From Bacteroidota bacterium (lineage in GTDB: Bacteria; Bacteroidota; Bacteroidia; Chitinophagales; BACL12): a DNA stretch of 64,000 nt. Of the stretch, positions 25,375 through 34,585 are shown one piece after another. The notes beneath the pieces are model-generated. The model was not told where the DNA came from, ran no database searches, and saw nothing but the letters and a program-made list of their open reading frames with translations. The number at the start of each line of letters is the position of its first letter. Position 1 is the stretch's first letter. The position numbers were made by a program, and so were the translations under genes. Where the stretch lies: NCBI GenBank assembly GCA_016718035.1, contig JADKEK010000001.1:868001-932000 (forward strand), given 5' to 3'.

Positions 25375-26313
25375 ATGTTATTACCATCGTTTATTCAAAT
25401 TCAAAAAATCAACCACTATACAGGGCATGCTGCGGGCATTTTTAGCCTTGCGCAGGGGTTTGCCCAACACGAGATATTGAGTGGCGGTGGAGATGGTGTT
25501 ATTGCAGCCTGGCAGGTCGGTAACCAAGAGAATGCCAAAGGATTAGCAAGTATTGCGGGTAATGTATTTGCGTTGAAACTGGTGCCTGAAATGCAGTTAT
25601 TGGTTGCGGGTGATCTCAATGGGGTTTTGCATATCATCAACCTGGAGTCCAAACTGGAAGTTGCTCGTTTTGCCTATGAAGGTGGAGCCATATTTAGTAT
25701 TGTTTTGATTGATAACAACAACATCTTGGTCGGTGCCGGTAACGGAAATGCTTATATCATTGATCTCACACAGCTGAAGCAAATCGCAGTTATAGAGGTG
25801 AGTGATAAATCGATACGCGCTGTTTGTTATATCGTCAACCGAAGAGAGTTTCTCTTTGCCTGCAGCGATTTTAATATTTACGTGTATGACGCTGATAACT
25901 TTCAACTGAAAAACGTCTTACATGGACATGATAATTCAGTTTTCAGTATCGCGTTAAACCCTTCCGGGACAAGGCTTGTGAGCGGTTCGAGAGATGCACA
26001 GTTGAAGGTTTGGGATGTACAAAACAACTATACCTGTTTGATGACTATTCCTGCACATATGTTTACTATTAATGATATTGTTTTTAGTCCTGACGGGAAG
26101 TTAATGGCGACTGCCGGAAGAGATAAACACATAAAAATATGGGATGCTGAGGCATTTAATCTGCTGAAGGTGATTGATAGGGAAAAATTTGGCGGACATA
26201 TTAACTCGGTGAATAAATTATTTTGGAGCAACTGGAATAACTACCTAATTTCGTGCGGCGATGATAAGGCTGTAATGGTTTGGGAAATTGTTATAAGCGA
26301 GAAAGGGATGTAA
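25375..26313 (+). CDS. WD40-repeat beta-propeller protein
   Basis: 312 residues, no signal peptide, so cytosolic. WD40 repeats are visible throughout: HAAGIFSLAQGF, ILSGGGDGVIAAWQVG, LHGHDNSVFSIALNPSG then TRLVSGSRDAQLKVWDVQ, IPAHMFTINDIVFSPDGK then ATAGRDKHIKIWDAE, and a final ISCGDDKAVMVWEI. The GH...WD signature is clear in the later blades and weaker in the first. Likely a protein-interaction scaffold; partners unknown. Followed 74 bases later by dcd on the same strand. Confidence 0.85.
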   Translation: MLLPSFIQIQKINHYTGHAAGIFSLAQGFAQHEILSGGGDGVIAAWQVGNQENAKGLASIAGNVFALKLVPEMQLLVAGDLNGVLHIINLESKLEVARFAYEGGAIFSIVLIDNNNILVGAGNGNAYIIDLTQLKQIAVIEVSDKSIRAVCYIVNRREFLFACSDFNIYVYDADNFQLKNVLHGHDNSVFSIALNPSGTRLVSGSRDAQLKVWDVQNNYTCLMTIPAHMFTINDIVFSPDGKLMATAGRDKHIKIWDAEAFNLLKVIDREKFGGHINSVNKLFWSNWNNYLISCGDDKAVMVWEIVISEKGM

Positions 26314-26387
26314 ATGTATGGAGTTTCGCCATCTTAGCGCCAATTAAAAACGCATAACCAATTCGATAAATAAACATTTTTTACAAC

Positions 26388-26924
26388 ATGATATTAACTG
26401 ACAAAGAAATTGAAAAATCGATAGCAGAAGGTACAATTTTGATTGAACCGTATCGGGCAGATTGTTTAGGCACCAATTCGTATGATGTTCATTTGGGCAG
26501 ATACTTAGCAGTTTACAAAAACCATATCCTCGATGCGAAAAAACACAACGAAATTGAGGAGATTATCATTCCGGACGAAGGATTTGTAATTCATCCCGGC
26601 ATATTATACTTAGGTGTAACAGAAGAATATACCGAAACACACGCGCATGTTCCTTTCTTAGAAGGCAAGTCGAGCGTTGGTCGTTTGGGAATTGATATTC
26701 ATGCAACTGCCGGTAAGGGAGATGTTGGATTTTGTAATACCTGGACTTTAGAAATTTCCTGTTCTCAACCTGTTCGTATTTATGCGGGCATGCCAATTGG
26801 TCAATTAATTTATTTTGAAGTAAAAGGTGATATCACTAATTATTACAACAAAAAACAAAATGCCAAATATGTCAACAGAACCATTCGCCCTGTTGAGAGT
26901 ATGATGTTTATGAATAAGTTTTAA
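26388..26924 (+). CDS. dcd: dCTP deaminase
   Basis: 178-residue trimeric enzyme converting dCTP to dUTP for thymidylate synthesis. N-terminal LTDKEIEKSIAEGTILIEPY and the catalytic core LEGKSSVGRLGIDIHATAGK ... D-V-G-F-C-N-T-W-T-L-E-I match the Dcd/dUTPase fold, with the glutamate of T-L-E as catalytic residue. The length is normal. The stop overlaps the convergent gene by four bases. Not distinguishable here from a bifunctional deaminase-diphosphatase, but the sequence favours the simple deaminase. Confidence 0.93.
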   Translation: MILTDKEIEKSIAEGTILIEPYRADCLGTNSYDVHLGRYLAVYKNHILDAKKHNEIEEIIIPDEGFVIHPGILYLGVTEEYTETHAHVPFLEGKSSVGRLGIDIHATAGKGDVGFCNTWTLEISCSQPVRIYAGMPIGQLIYFEVKGDITNYYNKKQNAKYVNRTIRPVESMMFMNKF

Positions 26925-28435
26925 CGCTGCTTAACCTGAAGTAATTTTTGTTGTATCCAAATGCGGATATCGTAAAAATAATCGACTTTAGTTTTGCCTT
27001 CATTTAAAGCATTTAACTTTTTTAAAGCACCGTTTAATTTCGGTGCTTTTTGCTTTTTATCGGTAAGCGTTAACAATTGGTGAATTAATTTGAAAACCAC
27101 TTCTGCCTCCTCACCACGTCCATTCAATTGTTTTGCGTTGCGTTTGGTTTTATTTAAATAGGACTTTAAATACGTGCGCTCATCGGATTCATATAAACAA
27201 ACAGCAAGCATAAGTTCAGCAAACTGCACTACATCCATTCGCACGGTGTTTTTGCTTCCTTGTAAAATAGAATGACAAAAATCGGCAGCAGCTTTATAAT
27301 CATTATTTACAAACTCGACTATTAAAAAATGTTTGTAAAAGGTAAACAATTCATAATCAGAAATATGTGCTATGCATAATTCAAACTCATCAGCAATTTG
27401 CCAATATATATTCGTTGCTTCTTTTATATTATCGTGTTTCAGATAATAATCTAATTTATAATTGAATACATAAGCGAACGTGCGGAACTTTAAATATTGA
27501 AAAGATTTTTTTTCAAATATTTTTTTATCTGTAAACGCCAATAAATCGTCTAAATGACACATCACATTCACCTTTACATTAGCCCGCTCAGCCGATATCA
27601 AATAATTATTTAAATCGCTTAAATATGCCTTATAACTATCCGGATGGATAGCATTTACAGGCCCGTACATATCAATTATTTTTTTTCTTATTTTGACTGC
27701 TTCAATGTTATTGTTCAGCATACTGTAACAATTACCTAATATTGCCAATTGGTTTCGCTGCTGTTTAACAGGAAGTGCTGTAATATCTGCAAACAAAACA
27801 GGTAAATCCATTACAGACTTGTATTGCTCAAGTTTGATTGAATTTTGAGCTACTGCCGATTTATTAATAGTTACCACTTTTAAGGCGGCATGCAATAATT
27901 CCAAATCGGTTTGCACCCAATTACTAACTTCCTCAACCTGCTTGAAATGACGTTGCAATATTTTATCAAGGTATTTTTTTTCACCCGACTTGATAGCAAG
28001 TTCTGTTTCAATGTAAATAATGTATGGTAAAACATACACAAAACTATGTTCCACTGCCATCGCATACATTTTTTTTAATTGCTTGTTACATAAATCAAAC
28101 AATTGTTTTTGAAGATATATCTCAGCGATTCTACACCCTTCAAAAATGACAGATTTGTAATCGTTATAAGATTGATTTCTGTACAACGATGTTGCCAGTG
28201 CCTGACTTAGGTAATTTTTGTAAAATTTAAAGTTGTTACCTATCGGTGTGTTTTTAAATTGTTGTTTTAATTGCAACTCATCATAATGTTCGGCTTCGTT
28301 GATGGCATCAAACAATTTGATATAATTGTTCGAACCATCATCACAGTTGATGTTAGCATGTTGTTTAAAGTATTGCTTTTCTTTTGATGACATACCATGC
28401 ACTAACATAAAAAGTGCATCTGAAGGCTTTTTCAT
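26921..28435 (-). CDS. Large Bacteroidota-type hypothetical protein
   Basis: 504 residues, no signal peptide. The N-terminus KPSDALFMLVHGMSSKEKQY, F-K-Q-H-A and YIKLFDAINE resemble a group of ~500-residue Bacteroidota proteins that begin with a SSKEKRYFK-like segment. The rest is predicted all-helical with TPR-like spacing (IAEIYLQKQLFDLCNKQLKK, YWQIADEFELCIAHISDYEL). No catalytic motif seen; a scaffold or regulatory role is possible. ATG 28435. Its stop overlaps dcd convergently. Confidence 0.7.
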   Translation of the reverse strand: MKKPSDALFMLVHGMSSKEKQYFKQHANINCDDGSNNYIKLFDAINEAEHYDELQLKQQFKNTPIGNNFKFYKNYLSQALATSLYRNQSYNDYKSVIFEGCRIAEIYLQKQLFDLCNKQLKKMYAMAVEHSFVYVLPYIIYIETELAIKSGEKKYLDKILQRHFKQVEEVSNWVQTDLELLHAALKVVTINKSAVAQNSIKLEQYKSVMDLPVLFADITALPVKQQRNQLAILGNCYSMLNNNIEAVKIRKKIIDMYGPVNAIHPDSYKAYLSDLNNYLISAERANVKVNVMCHLDDLLAFTDKKIFEKKSFQYLKFRTFAYVFNYKLDYYLKHDNIKEATNIYWQIADEFELCIAHISDYELFTFYKHFLIVEFVNNDYKAAADFCHSILQGSKNTVRMDVVQFAELMLAVCLYESDERTYLKSYLNKTKRNAKQLNGRGEEAEVVFKLIHQLLTLTDKKQKAPKLNGALKKLNALNEGKTKVDYFYDIRIWIQQKLLQVKQR

Positions 28436-28577
28436 ACCTAACTTATTTTTGCTTAAAATGGATATTTACAGGCTATTTATCCAAAAATAATACATTTTCT
28501 ACACCTTACTTATGAAAAACATTGATTATTACACATTTAACTTACGCTGCACCTTTGGAAGACTAAAACCAAACATT

Positions 28578-30437
28578 ATGAAAAAACTATTTTCTGTTTT
28601 ATCGTTTACAGCAGTTTTTGCTGCCGGAACAGGTTTTGTTAACGGCCAAACAAATATATTCCCAACCAGTGGGAGCGCCGGTATAGGCACGATTAGTCCA
28701 AACGCAAAGTCAATACTAGACATAGCAAGCACAACGTCAGGCGTATTGATACCGAGGATGACAACAGCACAGCGCGCGGCTATTGTTTCACCTCCGCAGG
28801 GATTAATAGTTTACCAAACAACTGTACCTGAAGGTCTATACATTTATAACACATCCGGTTGGGTTGCAATTGCTCCTTCGGGTTTTAACAGCGATTTGAT
28901 ACCTGGCACTGCAGGTACCTATAATCTGGGTTCGTATACGTACACCTGGGAAAATTTACATTTAGGAAATGGGATTTACCATGACGGTTCGCAACTGCTA
29001 GGTGTTAGCAGTACCAGTTTAGCTTTTGGAAAGAATTCAATGGATGCGCTGGATGCGGCTAATAATATTGCATTAGGTAATGATGCGTTGTCGAATATTA
29101 CTACTGGAAATACCAATATTGCGATAGGAAATGAATCGCTATCATTCACTACATCCGGTTCTCGCAACACCGGTATTGGTTTCGAAAGTTTAAATTTATT
29201 AACCACAGGAATTGACAATACAGCTGTCGGCAACAAAAGTTTGAATGTTGCTACTTCAGCCAGTTTTAACACTTCAATTGGAGCCAACACATTTTTATTT
29301 TTAACCACTGCGGCTTATAATCTTGCAGTTGGATGTAATGCCGGATACAATAATTTGTCCGGAAATAACAATGCCTATTCAGGCGCATATTCAGGTTATG
29401 AAAACACACTGGGAAGCCATAATAGTGGCCATGGTTACAGTAGTTTGCGAGAAAACATAACGGGTTCATACAATACTGCTATTGGTTATTATGCAGGAAG
29501 TGTCAGTAATTCTTTCACCACCGGAACATTTGTGGGCTCCAACGCTTATACTACGGCTACGGGTGTAAGTAATTTAACAGGAATAGGTAATAATGCACGC
29601 CCAACCGCGTCGAACCAAGTGCGTATTGGCAACAGCAGTGTTACTTCAATTGGAGGTTATGCCGGATGGACTAATTTAAGCGATGGCAGATTTAAAACTG
29701 ATGTAGCAGAAAATGTGGTTGGATTAGATTTTATTTTACAATTACGTCCGGTTACCTACCATTTAAACATTGATAAATTATCCAATTATTTAGGTGAAGC
29801 CAATCAGGATGATCAGGTAGAAACGGCTGCCAGAAAATCAAAGCAAGCCATGATTTACACAGGTTTCATTGCGCAGGAAGTAGCTGTGGCAGCAGATGAA
29901 GTTGGTTTTGACTTTAGCGGCGTAGACTACCCAAAAAACGAACAGGACATGTATGGATTAAGATATGCCGAATTTGTAGTACCAATAGTTAAATCCATAC
30001 AAGAAATGTATACTACTTCAACCCAACAGGGAAATATGGTTGCTGATTTAAATGATAAAATTCTAGAATTGGAAAAACAAAATGAACAATTAATGGAAAA
30101 TATTTCAGCTATTAATGAATTATTAGGAATCCAAAAAACAAATGAAAAATTAGCAATTACCATTCAACAAAACGACATTGCAAAACTGGAACAAAATGTG
30201 CCTAATCCGTTCAGCAATTCAACCACAATATCATGTTTTATTCCTAATGACGTTAAAACAGCAGTTATCTTAATTCAATCGGCAAACGGCGTATTAATTA
30301 AAGAAATAGTATTATCTGCAAAAGGACACAATCAGGTACAGTTAGATGCAGAAAGTCTACCATCAGGCACTTTCAGCTATAGTTTGGTGCTCGACGGCAA
30401 GGTGGCGTCTACAAAAACAATGATTTATGTAAAATAA
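28578..30437 (+). CDS. Surface protein with peptidase S74 (endosialidase chaperone) domain and T9SS tail
   Basis: 619 residues from ATG 28578. Signal peptide KKLFSVLSFTAVFAAGTGFV then N-G-Q-T. An N-terminal repeat zone follows: ALGNDALSNITTGNTNIAIG, TAVGNKSLNVATSASFNT and similar runs of small residues as in collagen-like or YadA-head surface proteins. The S74 domain, about residues 375-500, contains SDGRFKTDVAENVVGL and MIYTGFIAQEV; a coiled coil NDKILELEKQNEQLMENISA follows. The C-terminus LEQNVPNPFSNSTTI ends in a T9SS-type sorting domain. In phages S74 drives trimerisation and is self-cleaved; here it probably helps fold a trimeric surface fibre. A terminator follows. Confidence 0.85.
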   Translation: MKKLFSVLSFTAVFAAGTGFVNGQTNIFPTSGSAGIGTISPNAKSILDIASTTSGVLIPRMTTAQRAAIVSPPQGLIVYQTTVPEGLYIYNTSGWVAIAPSGFNSDLIPGTAGTYNLGSYTYTWENLHLGNGIYHDGSQLLGVSSTSLAFGKNSMDALDAANNIALGNDALSNITTGNTNIAIGNESLSFTTSGSRNTGIGFESLNLLTTGIDNTAVGNKSLNVATSASFNTSIGANTFLFLTTAAYNLAVGCNAGYNNLSGNNNAYSGAYSGYENTLGSHNSGHGYSSLRENITGSYNTAIGYYAGSVSNSFTTGTFVGSNAYTTATGVSNLTGIGNNARPTASNQVRIGNSSVTSIGGYAGWTNLSDGRFKTDVAENVVGLDFILQLRPVTYHLNIDKLSNYLGEANQDDQVETAARKSKQAMIYTGFIAQEVAVAADEVGFDFSGVDYPKNEQDMYGLRYAEFVVPIVKSIQEMYTTSTQQGNMVADLNDKILELEKQNEQLMENISAINELLGIQKTNEKLAITIQQNDIAKLEQNVPNPFSNSTTISCFIPNDVKTAVILIQSANGVLIKEIVLSAKGHNQVQLDAESLPSGTFSYSLVLDGKVASTKTMIYVK

Positions 30438-30456
30438 AAAACCGTATCAAATACTC

Positions 30457-30491
30457 AAAAAGCTACCTCCTTAATTGAAGGTAGCTTTTTT
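30457..30491 (+). terminator. Rho-independent terminator of the S74 gene
   Basis: AGCTACCT pairs with AGGTAGCT around a ten-base loop, followed by a T run on the plus strand; an A run precedes it, so it may act both ways. Confidence 0.82.
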
Positions 30492-30654
30492 TATTAAATC
30501 ACATCATGATGTGATAGTCTGCTGATTTGAAGGAACTTAGTTTTAGGTTTTTAAAATGATGGCACTGTAGGTAAACTAAATAGTAAATCACGCGCCCTAT
30601 TTATTGACATAAAATTTATAACTAATAAAGTAAAATCATCAAATTCATACCATT

Positions 30655-31749
30655 ATGAAAAATTACCGTAAAGCAAACCCAGGAGCAAAAGAAGCTGCTT
30701 TTCAACTTCGATTAAAAAACGCATTGGATTTAACTTTTGCTAAAGTTGCAGCGCATATTCATGCACCTCAGCAATATGCGATGCCTGCAGGTTCCAGCGC
30801 TTTGGAACATAAAATATTACGATTTTACCAATTATTAAATCAAAAAGGGAAAACTGCTTTTTTAGAAAAAACCAATGTATTGTTTACACAATCAGCAGCT
30901 GCTAACAGACAACGATTTGAAGATTTATTGGATATTGATATCACTTCATCGGGGACCATGTTGGATAAAATAAAAGCGCATCCATTACTTGAAAAATATC
31001 ATTTTACTCAAAAAGAAGCTGAAGCATTAAATGCCAAAGTAAACAAGTTTAATACTTCCAAAAAATCAGTATTAAGTTCAAAAATTCTACCACAGCAAGC
31101 TGTTGAGCCGCAAACATTGTCGCTATTTTTAGAAACAATAAGATGCAAAGATCCTCAGGATGTATTAAAAGATGAAATATTTTATGCAGGATTTACCCTA
31201 AATGCTTTGGGCATAAACGAGCCTATCCCATTTTCATCAGCCGGTAAATTCAAAAAAAATGATGAGAAACAATTGCAGGTAAAATTGCGTGATTTTGATT
31301 TACAGGCCGCAGAGTTTTTCCCGCAAGATTTTCTGGTAGGTTTATTTGTTTTTGAGAAGGATTCGAAAAAAGATGATGAAATTATAAAATTCACAATGGA
31401 ACTCCTTCAAGACATAGGATTATGGGTGTTGGCAGTTGCAGATGCTATAGCTATTGCCGCTTTAGTGGTTACTTTAGGAGGTTCGATGCCGGCGGGATTT
31501 GCTTTAGCAATTGTTGCACTTTCAATGGGTGCAGTGGGATTACTGATTATTGGGATAGTTAGCCTGGTAAATGGTTTGCGCCTGTCGGAAGTCTCAATTC
31601 AGGTAACCGATTTCTTTACATTTCAAGATGCAACATTTAATATCGGGGAACGCGTTTTAAATAAACATGCGGTAACCATAAATGGCTCATTATTTGAATC
31701 TATTAGTGGCAATTATGAAGTGACCTTCCGCTGGGAGCGCACAGCATAA
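30655..31749 (+). CDS. Unknown protein with hydrophobic helical hairpin
   Basis: 364 residues, no signal peptide. I do not recognise the family. The N-terminal ~150 residues look helical and charged. A conserved-looking block includes DEIFYAGFTLNALGINEP and FFPQDFLVGLFVFEKDSKKD. Residues about 256-275 and 281-306 form two hydrophobic, glycine- and alanine-rich helices (VLAVADAIAIAALVVTLGG and FALAIVALSMGAVGLLIIG), ending before a basic-polar beta region. The hairpin could insert into a membrane, as in pore-forming or effector proteins, but that is speculation. It lies between the S74 gene and a lipoprotein gene, on the same strand as both. Confidence 0.6.
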   Translation: MKNYRKANPGAKEAAFQLRLKNALDLTFAKVAAHIHAPQQYAMPAGSSALEHKILRFYQLLNQKGKTAFLEKTNVLFTQSAAANRQRFEDLLDIDITSSGTMLDKIKAHPLLEKYHFTQKEAEALNAKVNKFNTSKKSVLSSKILPQQAVEPQTLSLFLETIRCKDPQDVLKDEIFYAGFTLNALGINEPIPFSSAGKFKKNDEKQLQVKLRDFDLQAAEFFPQDFLVGLFVFEKDSKKDDEIIKFTMELLQDIGLWVLAVADAIAIAALVVTLGGSMPAGFALAIVALSMGAVGLLIIGIVSLVNGLRLSEVSIQVTDFFTFQDATFNIGERVLNKHAVTINGSLFESISGNYEVTFRWERTA

Positions 31750-31785
31750 TTATTCAATAAATTACCAGGACTTCGTTATGTGGTA

Positions 31786-31793
31786 TATCTTTG
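31786..31793 (+). promoter_or_regulatory. Bacteroidota -7 element before the lipoprotein gene
   Basis: TATCTTTG, exact TAnnTTTG, 17 bases before ATG 31811. It lies downstream of the frame's first ATG at 31778 and so excludes that start. Confidence 0.5.
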
Positions 31794-31810
31794 AAAAAAA
31801 AAACACCACT

Positions 31811-32299
31811 ATGAATAAATCTTATGTTATACTATTGCTTTGCGGATTAAGTATATTATTTGCAGGTTGTCCTTATGGAGCCGATGTACCAATTGATAAA
31901 GAGCCAACTATTCCTATTGACAAAACGCTGTTAGGCAAATGGGAAAATAGTTCAGCATCAGATTACACGTATTACTTCAGAGCAGATGATGCCAACACCT
32001 ATCGAATTTCTAAAATTTCGAGTAGCACAGGTGATTCAACCGTATATTTTGCATTTGAAAGCAAAATTGATAATGTGAGTTTCATCAATATCTACGAGGC
32101 AAATGAATTTGGCAGTAAAACATACTATTTGTATAAACTCACCAAACGTGGAACTTCTAAAATATCGATGGAAGAAGTTACCGACAATATTGATGAAAAA
32201 TTCGATACCAGCGAAGAATTAAAAGCCTACCTCGCGAAACATCAGCATTTAAGTTTTCTTTTCAACAAAGATGCTGATGAATATGTGCGTATGGATTGA
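31811..32299 (+). CDS. Putative lipoprotein
   Basis: 162 residues from ATG 31811. The signal peptide NKSYVILLLCGLSILFAGC ends in a lipobox (L-F-A-G-C), so it is probably lipidated. The mature part starts PYGADVPIDKEPTIPIDKTL and contains a beta-rich domain, LLGKWENSSASDYTYYFRAD, reminiscent of small lipocalin-like lipoproteins of Bacteroidota. No partner or substrate is known. Confidence 0.7.
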   Translation: MNKSYVILLLCGLSILFAGCPYGADVPIDKEPTIPIDKTLLGKWENSSASDYTYYFRADDANTYRISKISSSTGDSTVYFAFESKIDNVSFINIYEANEFGSKTYYLYKLTKRGTSKISMEEVTDNIDEKFDTSEELKAYLAKHQHLSFLFNKDADEYVRMD

Positions 32300-32423
32300 T
32301 TAGTAATTTTCAGGGCCACACAAATGATTTGAATAATTTGTGGATAATTATTGCTATATAATCTTATTCTGTAAAACGTGCAATTAAACCTATTGCCAAT
32401 TTTAATTCCCTTTATTATGCGTT

Positions 32424-34546
32424 TTAATTTTTAATTATTGTTTGTACAAATAAAAACTTATCCGCACTATAAAATTGAATAAAATACAATCCTGTAGGCA
32501 AAAAGGTCAAATAAAATGTTTCATTCGATTTTGAAATTTTATTTGTGTAAACAATTTTACCGGTAATATCTGTCAAGATGAAATTATCAATTTTGACTTC
32601 ATTTTCAGGTATTACTATAGCAATTGCATCCGTAAATGGATTCGGGTAAATAGTCACTTGTGTAAATTGTTCAAGTTTGCAGGCATTAATAATATTATAC
32701 CCTGCTGAAGTATTAAAGCAACCGCTCGCATTGGTAACATTTACTTTGTAATTACCAATAGTTGTTGCATTATAAATATTTGTATTAGCTCCAACAATAG
32801 GCACATCATCCAAATACCATTGAAACGTGTAACCTGGGCCATTGCTTGTTTTCAGCTTAATAGAGGCATCTACACATAGGTTATTGGTGCCATCTAAATT
32901 ATTAATAGTTACAACAGGTTTAGGGTTGGCTGTTACCTGGACTTCTTGCGCAACTTTAGTGCAAATACCATTAGATATTTTAACCGTATAATTCCCGGTT
33001 TTATTTGCGGTATATATATTCGTTGTTGCTCCTGCAATATTCGAACCATTGCGCCTCCACTGGTAGGTAAGGGTTGCATCATATTGAGTGGTAAGTGTAA
33101 CTGAACCTGGCTTACAAAATGTTGTATCAGAAGTTGGTGTTACGGCTACATGCAACGGGCAGATGTCTGCGTACATTTTATATACCCAAATATCACTTAA
33201 GCCAATAGGGTTTTCATTTTTATAGTCGGTAGCCGGCGAATAAGAATAACCTGCTACCACCAAAGATCCATCATCATTTAAGACACTTGAAACTGTATAA
33301 TCATTTTCGTTTCCACCTATAACTTTCTGCCAAATAATATTGCCTAATATATCCAGCTTTAAAATCCAATTATCAGAAAAAACTTCGTATGGCCCAATTA
33401 TATCTTCGGTTTTGTCGCCTGAAATTAGAGAGGTAGAACTGCCAACCACTAAATATTCACCCATCACATTTTTATGCACGCTTGAGATGCTTTCATAGGA
33501 TGTACCTCAATAGTATTTTCCCATTGCAAACCACCCACCGAGTCAATTTTAACAATCCAAAAATCATCTCCACCGACGCCAAAGTTATTTTCACTTTTTA
33601 CACCTGAGGCTGGGGAATGAGATCTCCCCGCGAGGATATAACCATTATCATTTGTCTGAATAATATTTATCAGATTGTCTTCGGAAGTACCTCCATAAAC
33701 CTGTTGCCAGATTTGGTTGCCGTTGGCGTCTATTTTAATTATCCAATAATCGGTACCACCAACATTTGGTACAAATTTACTATCTGAAATGCCGGTATCA
33801 GAGGAACTAGCAATGATATAGCCGCCATCTGCTGTAGAAATTATTTGGGTTCCAAAGTCTAATCCTGCTCCGCCAAATGATTTATCCCACAAAACGGTGC
33901 CGTTGCTATCAAGTTTAACTAACCAAATATCACCTAATCCATATGCCGGTGTAGTTTTATCAATTGAAATACCTGAACTGGAATTTCCTAATAACATGAA
34001 ACCTCCATCCTCTGTTAAAGCAATACTTTTGATGTTATCACTTTGATTACCTCCAATAGTATTATCCCAAATTTTATTGCCAAAGGCATCTAATTTTATT
34101 ATCCAGGCATCACTGGTGGTGCTTAATCCAAGTCGATTTTCCGATTTATCTGCAGAAATATTGGAGGAAGATCTACCTCCTACGACAAAACTCCCATCAG
34201 GTAATTGCTTTGCGTCAAAACAAAAATCATCACTTGTCCCTCCTATTGTGTTTTCCCATTCAATTGCGCCCAATGCATTTAATTTAACAAGCCAAAAATC
34301 ACCCGCACCTAATTCATTTTCTGATTTATCGCCACTTATATTAGAATAAGATTGATTAACTAATAAATAACCCCCATCTAGCGTAGTCAAAATTTTTTGA
34401 TTAAAATCTCCCAAAGTTCCTCCGATGGTATTTTGCCACTCAATAATTGGAGATTGAGCATTTGATATTTGTAAAAAAGACAATCCTGTTAATAATATAA
34501 AAAGTTTAATCGGTGTCATAAGGCTTAGATTATTATTACTATTCAT
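32424..34546 (-). pseudogene. Array gene 12: propeller/Ig/T9SS protein, broken by a 1-base deletion
   Basis: Two open frames, 33464-34546 and 32424-33479, are one gene. The first reads ...LQWENTIEVHPMKAS and then leaves frame; restoring one base near 33508 (forward ACCTCAAT for ACCTCCAAT, the form present in other array genes) gives ENTIGGTSYESISSVHKNV and joins the frames into about 707 residues. With the repair the protein has seven blades, the frameshift falling in blade 6. Unlike its relatives it has no MopE motif: blade 7 runs straight into D-I-C-P-L and two Ig-like domains (SVTLTTQYDATLTYQWRRNG; TFQWYLDDVPIVGAN). The T9SS tail is QVTIYPNPFTDAIAI. Start at ATG 34546; 34519 is also possible. 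Confidence 0.85.
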
Positions 34547-34585
34547 CTATTTTAGATTATAAATGACTAGAGATTTGTGAATGGT

